A stretch of DNA of 6,926 nt from Actinomycetota bacterium (lineage in GTDB: Bacteria; Actinomycetota; Actinomycetes; Streptosporangiales; Streptosporangiaceae): NCBI GenBank assembly GCA_003161205.1, contig PMOU01000241.1, forward strand, positions 2,046 to 8,971. Direction: 5' to 3'. The position numbers were made by a program, and so were the translations under genes. A model generated the notes under the pieces. The model searched no databases. It saw nothing but the letters and a program-made list of their open reading frames with translations, and was not told the origin of the DNA. Positions 1 through 6,168 of the stretch are shown here, piece after piece. Each line of letters starts with the position of its first letter. Within the stretch, counting starts at the first letter, position 1.

Positions 1-482
1 CCGATGTTGGTCGCGCCGTCGCCGAAGAACGGGACCGCCACCGAGTCCTGGTCCTTGTAGACGGCGGCGAGAGCCGCGCCGACGGCGTGCGGGATGCCGC
101 CGCCCACGATGCCGTTCGCGCCGAGCATACCGATGCTCAGGTCGTTGATGTGCATGCTGCCGCCGCGGCCCTTGCAGTATCCGGTCTGCTTGCCGAACAG
201 CTCCGCGTACATGTAGCGCAGGTCCGCGCCCTTGGCCACCGCGTGGCCGTGGCCGCGGTGGGTCGAGGTGATCACGTCGTCGGTGCGCAGCGTGGCCATC
301 ACGCCGGCCGCGACGGCCTCCTGCCCGACGTACAGATGCAGGAAGCCGGGCATCCGGCCGCTCTCCATCAGCTTGCCGGCCTCCTCCTCGAAGAGCCGGA
401 TCCGGACCATGCGGCGGTGCAGGTCGCGGACGACGTCGGGCGGCAGCGCCGTCATCGGATCGGTTTCTGTGGTCTCGGTCAT
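1..482 (-). CDS. Thiamine-diphosphate-dependent dehydrogenase E1 component, alpha subunit (partial, N-terminal part)
   Basis: The minus-strand frame reads open from an ATG at 482-480 to the left window edge, giving about 160 residues and no stop. It matches the E1 alpha family of pyruvate, branched-chain 2-oxoacid and acetoin dehydrogenases. Visible motifs are RLFEEEAGKLMESGRMPGF (about 29-47), the GQEA block (53-56), THRGHGH (74-80), KGRGGSMH (104-111), the GxxGGGIPHAVGAAL block (124-138) and GDGATN (154-159), which begins the ThDP/Mg-binding GDG-x(n)-N motif. The E1 subunit decarboxylates a 2-oxoacid, or cleaves acetoin, and passes the acyl group to an E2 lipoyl protein. GGAG at 491-488 lies 5 nt upstream of the ATG and supports this start; an internal ATG at 455-453 is a weaker alternative. 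The E1 beta and E2 genes would be expected beyond the left edge. The substrate cannot be decided from this fragment. It is transcribed divergently from the SDR operon. Confidence 0.93.
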   Translation of the reverse strand, partial: MTETTETDPMTALPPDVVRDLHRRMVRIRLFEEEAGKLMESGRMPGFLHLYVGQEAVAAGVMATLRTDDVITSTHRGHGHAVAKGADLRYMYAELFGKQTGYCKGRGGSMHINDLSIGMLGANGIVGGGIPHAVGAALAAVYKDQDSVAVPFFGDGATNI

Positions 483-596
483 CGCTGCTCCACATCGCGC
501 GCGCGGCGGCTGCTCATGGACTTACCGTACTGGCCCTACGGTAGAAAGGCTACGCTGTCTACAGAAAGTATTGGAGCCCCCGACTGGGAGGGTGCG
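483..596. promoter_or_regulatory. Divergent intergenic control region
   Basis: These 114 bp separate the E1 alpha gene (minus) from the SDR operon (plus) and must hold the start signals for both. Its centre (about 520-575) is clearly less GC-rich than the flanking coding DNA, as is usual for actinobacterial promoters. It contains the perfect inverted repeat at 523-543. A plausible plus-strand -10 hexamer is TACGCT at 551-556, with only a poor -35 at normal spacing. That placement would put the inverted repeat over the -35 region, consistent with repression. The plus-strand ribosome-binding site GGGAGGG is at 586-592, four bases before the ATG at 597. The minus-strand site GGAG is at 491-488. 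The promoter assignments are inference from weak matches; the shared regulatory function follows from gene orientation. Confidence 0.6.
523..543. promoter_or_regulatory. Candidate operator: perfect 7-bp inverted repeat
   Basis: TACCGTA (523-529) and TACGGTA (537-543) are exact reverse complements separated by 7 bases, for a total span of 21 bp and two half-sites on nearly the same helix face. The position in the middle of a divergent promoter region and the dyad shape are typical of operators for dimeric repressors such as TetR or GntR family members. No regulator gene is inside the window, so the cognate protein is unknown. A second short GTAG/CTAC dyad (541-544 and 550-553) overlaps its right edge. 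A transcription terminator is unlikely because no T-run follows and both flanking genes start here. Confidence 0.5.
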
Positions 597-1346
597 ATGC
601 GCACGGCGGTCGTGACGGGTGCGGCGCGGGGTCTCGGCCGGGCCATGGCTGCCCGGCTGACCGCGGACGGCTTCGCGGTGTGGGCGGTGGATACTGACGA
701 GGCCGAGGTGACCAAGACGGCCGAGGAGGTGGGGGCGACCGCATGCGCCCTCGACGTCACCGACGAGGCCGCCGTCGACGCCCTGGCCGCCCGGCTCGAT
801 CGTTGCGACGCGCTGGTCAACAACGCCGCGATCTGGCGGTACACGCCACTGGCCGCCACCTCGGCCGACGAGGCCCGCCGGGTGCTGGCCGTCAACGTGA
901 TCGGCCCGCTGCTGCTCATGCAGCGGCTGGTCCCGGTGATGGCCCGGGGTGAGGGGGGCGCGATTGTCAACGTCTCCTCGATCACGGCCAAGTACTCCCC
1001 CACCGGAGCCGGCGTCTACCCGGCCTCCAAGGCGGCGCTCGAGGCGCTGACCAAAATCGCCGCCGTGGAGTTCGGCCCGCTCGGCATTCGCTGTAACGCG
1101 GTGGGACCCGGCATCATCCCGACCGAGGCCACGCTCTCGCACTACGGGGATGAGGCGACCAGGCAGCGGCGCGGCCGGACGCTGCCCGCCGGGCGGTACG
1201 GCGAGCCGGACGACATCGCCGACGTGGTCTCCTTCTTCTGCTCACCAGACTCGCGCTACGTCACCGGCCAGGTGATCTACGTGGACGGCGGGTACACCGC
1301 GGCGGGAGCGGAGTTCTTCCGCCTGGCCCGCGACGCCAAAGCGTGA
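597..1346 (+). CDS. SDR family oxidoreductase 1 (classical, probably NAD-dependent)
   Basis: A 249-residue classical short-chain dehydrogenase, the normal length for the family. The Rossmann dinucleotide motif TGAARGLG is at 7-14. Asp32 ends the second beta strand and favours NAD(H) over NADP(H). The NNAA motif is at 75-78. The catalytic tetrad is complete: Asn100, Ser128, Tyr141 and Lys145 (YPASK), followed by the PG motif (171-172) and the C-terminal VDGG. It is expected to oxidise a secondary alcohol or reduce a ketone in the cytosol; the substrate is unknown. The ATG at 597 is chosen because GGGAGGG sits just upstream and the protein then begins with the first beta strand. The same frame stays open back to position 87, but that extension runs antisense to E1 alpha. 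The gene opens the plus-strand operon, and its TGA overlaps the next ATG by one base (TGATG), implying translational coupling to the ThuA-like gene. Confidence 0.93.
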   Translation: MRTAVVTGAARGLGRAMAARLTADGFAVWAVDTDEAEVTKTAEEVGATACALDVTDEAAVDALAARLDRCDALVNNAAIWRYTPLAATSADEARRVLAVNVIGPLLLMQRLVPVMARGEGGAIVNVSSITAKYSPTGAGVYPASKAALEALTKIAAVEFGPLGIRCNAVGPGIIPTEATLSHYGDEATRQRRGRTLPAGRYGEPDDIADVVSFFCSPDSRYVTGQVIYVDGGYTAAGAEFFRLARDAKA

Positions 1347-2188
1347 TGGACGCCGGCCGGCCGCTGCGCCTGCTCGCCGTGACCGGGGGGCACCGGGTCG
1401 ACCTGGACGCGTTCACCGGCATGCTGGCCGGCATCTGCGCCGAGCGCGGCTGGGTGTTCGCGCACGCGGTGCAGCCCGCCGCGCAGGACTGGCTCGGCCC
1501 GGACTCCCGCGGCGCGTTCGACGCCATCCTCTGCTACGACCTGCCCGGCGTGACCCTGCGGCGGGGGACGGCGCCGCAGCCGATCCCGCCCGGCCCCGGG
1601 GTCGCCGGGCGGCTTACCGGGCTCCTCGAAGCCGGCCAGGGGTTCGTGTTCCTGCACCACGCGCTGGCCGGCTGGCCCGCCTGGCCGGGGTGGGCTGAGG
1701 TGCTCGGCGGCCGGTACCACTACGCGCCGGCCGAGCTGCGCGGCCAGCCCTGGCCCGATTCCGGGTTCCGGTACGCGGAGTACACCGCGCGGGTGACCGA
1801 CCCGGATCATCCGGTCTGCGCCGGGGTAACCGACTTCACGCTGTCCGACGAGCTGTACTGCTGCCCAGTTTTCGCCGCCGACGTGCACCCGCTCCTGCGC
1901 GCGGACGCCGCGGCCGGCCCGTTCCGCGAGACCTATCACGAGGTCCTGGGCACGCCGCGGGACGGCCCGGCCTGGCAGCACCCGACCGCCAGCGACCTCA
2001 TCGGCTGGGCCAAGACCGCAGGCCGCAGCCCCGTTGTCTACCTCCAGCCCGGGGACGGGCCGGATACTTTTGCCCACCCCGGCTACCGCCGCCTGGTGGC
2101 CAACGCCGTGGCATGGGTGTCGTCCGCGGACGCGCGCGACTGGGCGGCGGGGCATCCGACCCCGGTTATCCCGCCCGCAGAAAGCTAG
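1346..2188 (+). CDS. ThuA-like domain protein 1 (trehalose-utilisation family)
   Basis: A 280-residue protein matching the ThuA-like family, which has a fold related to class I glutamine amidotransferases. Seen in order: beta-strand 1 plus GGH (about 8-16), strand AILCYDLPG (60-68), the elbow-like strand GFVFLHHALAGW (99-110), LGGRYHY (120-126), DHPVCAG (154-160), the family signature SDELY (167-171) and PVVYLQPGDGPDTFAHPGYRRLVANAVAW near the C-terminus. The position of the amidotransferase Cys nucleophile carries His104/His105 instead, so glutaminase chemistry is not expected. The family is known from rhizobial ThuA, which works with the oxidoreductase ThuB to make 3-ketotrehalose; the role of ThuA itself is not settled. 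The start is ambiguous: ATG 1346 overlaps the SDR stop by one base, while GTG 1343 would add one residue. There is no good ribosome-binding site, so coupled translation is likely. The exact substrate is unknown. Confidence 0.8.
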   Translation: MDAGRPLRLLAVTGGHRVDLDAFTGMLAGICAERGWVFAHAVQPAAQDWLGPDSRGAFDAILCYDLPGVTLRRGTAPQPIPPGPGVAGRLTGLLEAGQGFVFLHHALAGWPAWPGWAEVLGGRYHYAPAELRGQPWPDSGFRYAEYTARVTDPDHPVCAGVTDFTLSDELYCCPVFAADVHPLLRADAAAGPFRETYHEVLGTPRDGPAWQHPTASDLIGWAKTAGRSPVVYLQPGDGPDTFAHPGYRRLVANAVAWVSSADARDWAAGHPTPVIPPAES

Positions 2189-2215
2189 ATAGGACTCACA
2201 GGAGAGGAAAGCAGC

Positions 2216-2980
2216 ATGGACTTGCAGTTGGCCGGGCGCAAAGCCCTCATCACCGGCGCCAGCCGGGGCATCGGACGGGCCATCGCCGTCGAGCTGGCCC
2301 GCGAAGGGTGCGACCTGGCCCTGTGCGCCCGCGGCACGGAGCCGCTCGAGGCGCTGGCCAAGGAGCTGCGCGAGGCGGGCCGTACCGTCTACACCCAGTC
2401 GGTGGACGTGGCCGACGAGCAGGCCGTGACCGGTTTTGTCGAGACCGCGGCCGGGCAGCTAGGCGGGCTGGACGTGGTGGTCTCCAACGTGTCGGCGGGC
2501 GCGCTGAAGGGGCCGGACCAGTGGCGGCTCAGCTTCCAGGCCGACCTGCTGGCCTTCGTCCGGATCGCCGAGGCGGCCGTCCCGCACCTGGAGCGGTCCG
2601 ATGCGGCCGCGATCGTGGTGGTCGGGACGACGTCGGCGTTCGACACCCTGTCGCCCGCGGCACCGAACTCCTACGCGGCGCTCAAGGCGGCCGTGCTCGA
2701 GCACGCGTCCGAGCTGGGGCACACGCTGGCCCCGAAGGGCATCCGGGTCAACACGGTCTCCCCCGGGCCGATCGACTTCCCCGGCGGGGCGTGGGACAAG
2801 CTGCGCGAGGGGCGCCCGGAGTTCTACCAGGGGATCCAGGCCCGGATCCCGCTCGGGCGGCTGGGCCGGGCGGAGGAGGTCGCGCGCGCGGTCACGTTCC
2901 TGGCCAGCCCGGCGGCCAGCTTCTGCACGGCGGTGAACCTGGTCGTGGACGGCGGCTTCGTCAGCCGCGTGCAGTTCTGA
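2216..2980 (+). CDS. SDR family oxidoreductase 2 (classical type, probably NADPH-dependent)
   Basis: A 254-residue short-chain dehydrogenase resembling 3-oxoacyl-ACP-reductase-like SDRs. The TGASRGIG coenzyme motif is at 13-20. Arg39 (CAR, 37-39), just after the second beta strand, favours NADP(H), unlike the Asp in SDR 1. Ser140, Tyr153 and Lys157 (YAALK) form the catalytic triad, followed by SPGP (182-185) and the C-terminal VVDGG. Two family positions deviate: the NNAG motif reads SNVSAG (90-95), and the tetrad Asn is Asp110 (ADLLAF). That Asp variant occurs in some SDR subgroups, so the protein is probably active but differently tuned. The start is supported by a strong purine-rich site (about 2200-2209) upstream of ATG 2216. 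It lies 27 bp after ThuA-like 1 and one base before ThuA-like 2. The substrate is unknown; a hydroxy/keto intermediate of the same pathway as its neighbours is inferred. Confidence 0.92.
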   Translation: MDLQLAGRKALITGASRGIGRAIAVELAREGCDLALCARGTEPLEALAKELREAGRTVYTQSVDVADEQAVTGFVETAAGQLGGLDVVVSNVSAGALKGPDQWRLSFQADLLAFVRIAEAAVPHLERSDAAAIVVVGTTSAFDTLSPAAPNSYAALKAAVLEHASELGHTLAPKGIRVNTVSPGPIDFPGGAWDKLREGRPEFYQGIQARIPLGRLGRAEEVARAVTFLASPAASFCTAVNLVVDGGFVSRVQF

Positions 2981-2981
2981 G

Positions 2982-3776
2982 ATGGCGGGACCGGCCGGCC
3001 GCCTAGATGCCGTCCTGGTCAGCGGCGGCCGGTGGCACGACTTCGACTACGCCAGGTACCAGCTGCTCGGCCTGCTCGGCCAGGCCGAGCAGGTCCGCAC
3101 CCGGGTGTTCGAGGACTTCGGCGGAGTGGACGCGCTGGAGCGGGCGGACCTGCTCATCAGCTACACCTGCGACGTCCGGCCCACGCCGGAGCAGCAGGAC
3201 GCCCTGGCGGGGTTCGTGGCCCGCGGCGGCCGGTGGCTGGCCCTGCACGGCACGCACTCGGCCATCGACCCGCCGTCTGAGCCCGGCGGGGTGTACCGGA
3301 CCCCGCGGGCGCTGGGCCAGGTCGCCGAGCTGCTCGGCGGGCAGTTCCTGGCCCACCCGCCGATCGCGCCGTACACCGTGCACCTCACCGCGCCCGGGCA
3401 CCCGCTGGTGGCCGGGTTGGCGCCGTTCGAGGTGCGCGACGAGCTGTACGTCTGCGAGCTGCACCCGCCACTGGAGGTACTGCTGCACGCCCGCTTCACC
3501 GGCGAATGCCGGGGCTTCGAGGAGGGGCACGTGACCGACGACGAGCCGCGGCCGGTGCTTTACCTGAAGCGGACCGGGCAGGGCACGGTGTGCTACTTCA
3601 CGCTCGGGCACTGCCGCGGCCGCTTCGACGTGCAGGACCTGGGCGTGGCGGACCTGGGCCGCCGGGACCTCGGCAGCTGGCTGGTGCCGGAGTTCGGCAC
3701 GGTGCTCGAGCGGTGCGTGCAGTGGGCGGTCACCGGCGCGTTCCCTGCTGGCAGTGACGGGCCGGTCAGTAACTAG
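2982..3776 (+). CDS. ThuA-like domain protein 2 (trehalose-utilisation family)
   Basis: A 264-residue second ThuA-like protein, clearly diverged from the first. Seen in order: VLVSGGRWHDF (11-21), ADLLISYTCD (55-64), FVARGGRWLALHGTHSA (78-94), ELLGGQFLAHPP (116-127), GHPLVAGL (139-146), the signature DELY (153-156), PVLYLKRTGQGTVCYFTLGH (191-210) and a C-terminal helix LERCVQWAV (242-250). The elbow carries His89 and His92 rather than a nucleophilic Cys, as is usual for ThuA-like proteins. These well-preserved blocks make it the more typical family member of the two. A DLG triplet is repeated every five residues at 219-231. The start ATG 2982 lies one base after the SDR 2 stop, so translation is probably coupled. 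Like the first copy it pairs with an SDR, which suggests the two proteins act on the same intermediate. Catalytic activity and substrate remain unknown. Confidence 0.85.
   Translation: MAGPAGRLDAVLVSGGRWHDFDYARYQLLGLLGQAEQVRTRVFEDFGGVDALERADLLISYTCDVRPTPEQQDALAGFVARGGRWLALHGTHSAIDPPSEPGGVYRTPRALGQVAELLGGQFLAHPPIAPYTVHLTAPGHPLVAGLAPFEVRDELYVCELHPPLEVLLHARFTGECRGFEEGHVTDDEPRPVLYLKRTGQGTVCYFTLGHCRGRFDVQDLGVADLGRRDLGSWLVPEFGTVLERCVQWAVTGAFPAGSDGPVSN
3636..3680 (+). repeat. Imperfect 15-bp tandem repeat, three units, inside ThuA-like 2
   Basis: The core GACCTGGGC occurs at 3636-3644 and 3651-3659, with a one-base variant GACCTCGGC at 3666-3674, spaced exactly 15 bp apart. In frame this encodes DLG three times with two variable residues between (DLGVA, DLGRR, DLGSW; residues 219-233). 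It keeps the reading frame and lies in what should be a loop between the last conserved strand and the C-terminal helix of the ThuA-like fold. It may be a small in-frame expansion or simply family sequence with limited codon choice. Confidence 0.5.
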
Positions 3777-3858
3777 TATCTGTCTTCACTTACTGCTTCC
3801 TGGCCGGCCAGCTGCGGTGTTAGGGTCCGAGATATCGGTAGCTGGAGGAGAGGTGCCC
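3777..3858 (+). promoter_or_regulatory. Intergenic gap with possible internal promoter and a 12-bp palindrome
   Basis: This 82-bp gap is by far the largest within the plus-strand gene series, where other junctions overlap or are 1-27 bp. Its left part (about 3777-3798) is poor in G/C compared with everything around it. It holds a perfect 12-bp palindrome CTGGCCGGCCAG (3800-3811) and a -10-like TAGGGT (3821-3826) with no convincing -35. No T-run follows the palindrome, so an intrinsic terminator is not supported. GGAGGAGAGG (3844-3853) is the ribosome-binding site for the next gene. A second promoter driving the reductase/acyl-CoA-dehydrogenase half of the operon is plausible but not proven. 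Confidence 0.35.
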
Positions 3859-4920
3859 GTGCCGGCCGAACCCATCCCGCGGACAACGCGGATCGTCACG
3901 CTGGCCTCCCGCCCGCAGGGGCGCCCGGCGCCGGCCAACTTCGTCCTGGCGACCCAGCCGGTCGGCGAACCAGGCCCGGGCCAGCTGCTGGTCCGCAACG
4001 CCTACATGAGCGTCGACCCGGCCATGCGCGGGCGGATGGAGCCGACCGAGAAGCACTACACGACCAACTTCACCGTCGGCGGCCCGCTCGACGGGTCGGC
4101 CATCGGGCGAGTCGTCGCCAGCCGCGCTGACGGCTTCGCGGTCGGCGACTTCGTGCGGCACCGGCTGGGCTGGCGGGACTACGCCGTCGTCGAAGCCGGC
4201 ACGGCCACCACGGTCGACCCGGGCCTCGCCCCGCTCCCCACCTGGCTCGGCATGCTGGGCCAGACCGGCTTCACCGCCTACGCCGGGCTGCGCCGGGCCG
4301 GCGAGATACGGCCGGGCGATGTGGTGTTCGTGTCCGCGGCGGCCGGGGCCGTAGGCAGCGCCGCGGGCCAGTTCGCCCGGCTGCTCGGCGCCTCCCGGGT
4401 GATCGGCAGTGCGGGCGGGGCGGAGAAGTCCGCCATCCTGGTCGGCGAGCTGGGCTTCGACGCCGGAATCGACTACCGGGCCGGCCTGGCCGACGGCCTG
4501 GCGGCGGCCGCGCCGGACGGCATCGACCTGTACTTCGACAACGTCGGCGGCGACCATCTCATCGCCGCCCTCTATGCGCTGCGCGTGCATGGCCGGATCG
4601 CGCTGTGCGGGATGATCTCCACGATGGAGGACGCCTCGACGGCGCCCGGGATCCAGCACCTGATTCAGGCCGTACTCAAGCGCCTGGTCATCCGGGGCTT
4701 CATCGTGCGCGATCACGAGGATCTCCGGCCGGAGTTCGAAAAGCAGGTCGCGAACTGGCTGCGGACCGGAGAGCTGGTCTCCAAGCAGACCGTGGTCGAG
4801 GGCCTGGAGAACGCGGTCGACGCCTTCATCGGCCTGCTGGGCGGGGCCAACGTGGGCAAGATGCTCGTCCGGCTGTCCGACGACGACCCCACTGGGTCCG
4901 TGTCCGCGTCCGGGAGCTGA
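3859..4920 (+). CDS. NADP-dependent medium-chain oxidoreductase (zinc-free, prostaglandin/enone reductase type)
   Basis: A 353-residue MDR-superfamily protein of the leukotriene B4 12-hydroxydehydrogenase / CurA-like group, which reduces the C=C of alpha,beta-unsaturated ketones or aldehydes using NADPH. Seen: RIVTLASRPQGRPAPANF (11-28), YMSVDPAMRGRM (49-60), LPTWLGMLGQTGFTAYAGL (126-144), the coenzyme motif AAGAVGSAAGQ (161-171), IGSAGGAEK (182-190) with Lys190 as a likely 2'-phosphate contact, YFDNVGGD (225-232) and GRIALCGMIS (245-254). Catalytic or structural zinc cysteine sets are absent, as expected. GTG 3859 is chosen because GGAGGAGAGG ends five bases before it and the length then fits the family. 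Upstream in-frame starts such as 3754 would add 35 residues overlapping the preceding gene and are not favoured. In this setting it may reduce an enone intermediate. The acyl-CoA dehydrogenase follows after 12 bp. Confidence 0.92.
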   Translation: MPAEPIPRTTRIVTLASRPQGRPAPANFVLATQPVGEPGPGQLLVRNAYMSVDPAMRGRMEPTEKHYTTNFTVGGPLDGSAIGRVVASRADGFAVGDFVRHRLGWRDYAVVEAGTATTVDPGLAPLPTWLGMLGQTGFTAYAGLRRAGEIRPGDVVFVSAAAGAVGSAAGQFARLLGASRVIGSAGGAEKSAILVGELGFDAGIDYRAGLADGLAAAAPDGIDLYFDNVGGDHLIAALYALRVHGRIALCGMISTMEDASTAPGIQHLIQAVLKRLVIRGFIVRDHEDLRPEFEKQVANWLRTGELVSKQTVVEGLENAVDAFIGLLGGANVGKMLVRLSDDDPTGSVSASGS

Positions 4921-4932
4921 GGGGAGAGCCCG

Positions 4933-6168
4933 ATGGACATCGCCGTACCACCCGAGGTCGAGGCGCTGACCGCGCGGACCAGGGACTTCGTCCGGGACGT
5001 GGTCATTCCGGTTGAGGAGGAGACCGCCGGGTCGGTGCACGCGGCGCCGGAGGAGCTGCGCCGCTCGCTGCAGAAGCAGGCCGCGGCGGCCGGGCTGCTG
5101 GCGCCGCACGTGGCCGCCGAGTGGGGCGGCTGCGGGCTGGATGTGCGTGGCCAGTCGGTGGTGTTCGAGGAGGCGGGCTACTCGCTGCTCGGCCCGCTCG
5201 CGCTCAACTGCGCGGCGCCGGACGAGGGCAACATGCACCTGCTCGAGGTGGTGGCCACGCACGAGCAGAAGGAGCGTTACCTGCGCCCGCTGACGGCGGG
5301 CGAGATCCGGTCCTGTTTCGCGATGACCGAGCCGGCCCCGGGGGCCGGCGCCGACCCGTCGATGCTGTCGACCACCGCGACGCCGACCGGTGACGGCTGG
5401 CGGATCGACGGGCGGAAGTGGTTTATCAGCGGGGCGCACGGCGCGGGTTTCGCCATCTGCATGGCCCGGACCAGCGGGGCGCCCGGTGAGCGGGGCGGCG
5501 CCACGATGTTCCTGGTCGACGGGGACCAGCCGGGCCTGCGCGTGGTCCGGGACATCGACACCCTGGACGAGGGGCTGTTCGGCGGGCACAGCGAGGTGGT
5601 CTTCGACGGCTGTGTGGTCGGCCCGGACTCGGTGCTGGGCGAGGTCGACCGGGGCTTCGAGTACGCCCAGGTGCGACTGGCGCCGGCCCGGCTGACCCAC
5701 TGCATGCGGTGGCTGGGCCTGGCCCGGCGGGCACACGGCATCGCGCTGGACTGGGCGGCGACGCGCAAGTCCTTCGGCGGCCTGCTCGGCGACCTGGGCA
5801 TGGTCCAGCAGCTGGTGGCCGACTCCGAGATCGACATGGCGGCGAGCCGGGCGCTGATCAGGCACACCGCCGCCGTGCTGGACAGCGGGGCCCGGGGCGG
5901 CACCGAATCGTCGGTGGCCAAGACGTTCGTGGCCGAGGCGGTCAACCGGGTGGTCGACCGCTCGGTACAGATCTGCGGTGCGCTCGGCGTCTCCGGCGAC
6001 GTCCTGCTGTCCCGCTATCTGCGCGAGGTACGCCCGTTCCGTATCTACGACGGGCCGTCCGAGGTGCACCGCTGGGCCATCGGGCGGCGGGCCATCAGCC
6101 AGCGGCGGCGCGCCATCGAGGGCGGCGAGGCGCCCCGCTGGCAGCGCTCGGCCGGGGGGCTGTCATGA
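4933..6168 (+). CDS. Acyl-CoA dehydrogenase (ACAD10/11-like FadE type)
   Basis: A 411-residue flavoprotein that oxidises an acyl-CoA to the 2-enoyl-CoA with electrons passing to ETF. All three acyl-CoA dehydrogenase regions are present: the N-terminal helical domain with GLLAPHVAAEWGGCGLD (54-70), the central beta domain with FAMTEPAPGAGADPSML (129-145) and WFISGAHGAGFAICMART (163-180), and the C-terminal helical domain with TRKSFG (277-282), QICGALGVSGD (347-357) and RIYDGPSEVHRWAIGR (370-385). Where MCAD and SCAD carry the catalytic Glu in YEGT, this protein has Asp373 in YDGP, as in ADGPDEVH-type ACAD10/11-like enzymes. The base is therefore either this Asp or a residue elsewhere. GGGGAGAG (4921-4928) precedes the ATG. 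The TGA overlaps the next ATG (ATGA), indicating translational coupling with the DUF35 gene. The substrate is not predictable; branched, ring-bearing or hydroxylated acyl groups are possible. Confidence 0.94.
   Translation: MDIAVPPEVEALTARTRDFVRDVVIPVEEETAGSVHAAPEELRRSLQKQAAAAGLLAPHVAAEWGGCGLDVRGQSVVFEEAGYSLLGPLALNCAAPDEGNMHLLEVVATHEQKERYLRPLTAGEIRSCFAMTEPAPGAGADPSMLSTTATPTGDGWRIDGRKWFISGAHGAGFAICMARTSGAPGERGGATMFLVDGDQPGLRVVRDIDTLDEGLFGGHSEVVFDGCVVGPDSVLGEVDRGFEYAQVRLAPARLTHCMRWLGLARRAHGIALDWAATRKSFGGLLGDLGMVQQLVADSEIDMAASRALIRHTAAVLDSGARGGTESSVAKTFVAEAVNRVVDRSVQICGALGVSGDVLLSRYLREVRPFRIYDGPSEVHRWAIGRRAISQRRRAIEGGEAPRWQRSAGGLS

Noticed and set aside
87..596. Upstream extension of SDR 1 in the same frame
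   Set aside because: This stretch is antisense to the well-supported E1 alpha gene and crosses the control region. The SDR fold begins at the ATG at 597, which has a strong ribosome-binding site.
1277..2155. A 292-codon open frame on the minus strand
   Set aside because: It is antisense to ThuA-like 1, has low-complexity composition and no family motif.
2113..3006. A 297-codon plus-strand frame overlapping SDR 2
   Set aside because: It is an Arg/Gly-rich shadow in another frame of the SDR 2 gene, without any domain.
3800..3811. The 12-bp palindrome as an intrinsic terminator
   Set aside because: There is no loop and no following T-run, and the genes on either side are co-directional and functionally compatible.
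3754..3858. Upstream extension of the medium-chain reductase by 35 residues
   Set aside because: It would overlap the ThuA-like 2 gene and place the strong ribosome-binding site inside the coding region; the family length fits the GTG start at 3859.
3820..6069. A 749-codon open frame on the minus strand
   Set aside because: It lies antisense to the clear medium-chain reductase and acyl-CoA dehydrogenase genes; long antisense frames are expected in very GC-rich DNA. Its translation is rich in Arg, Gly, His and Pro with no recognisable domain.
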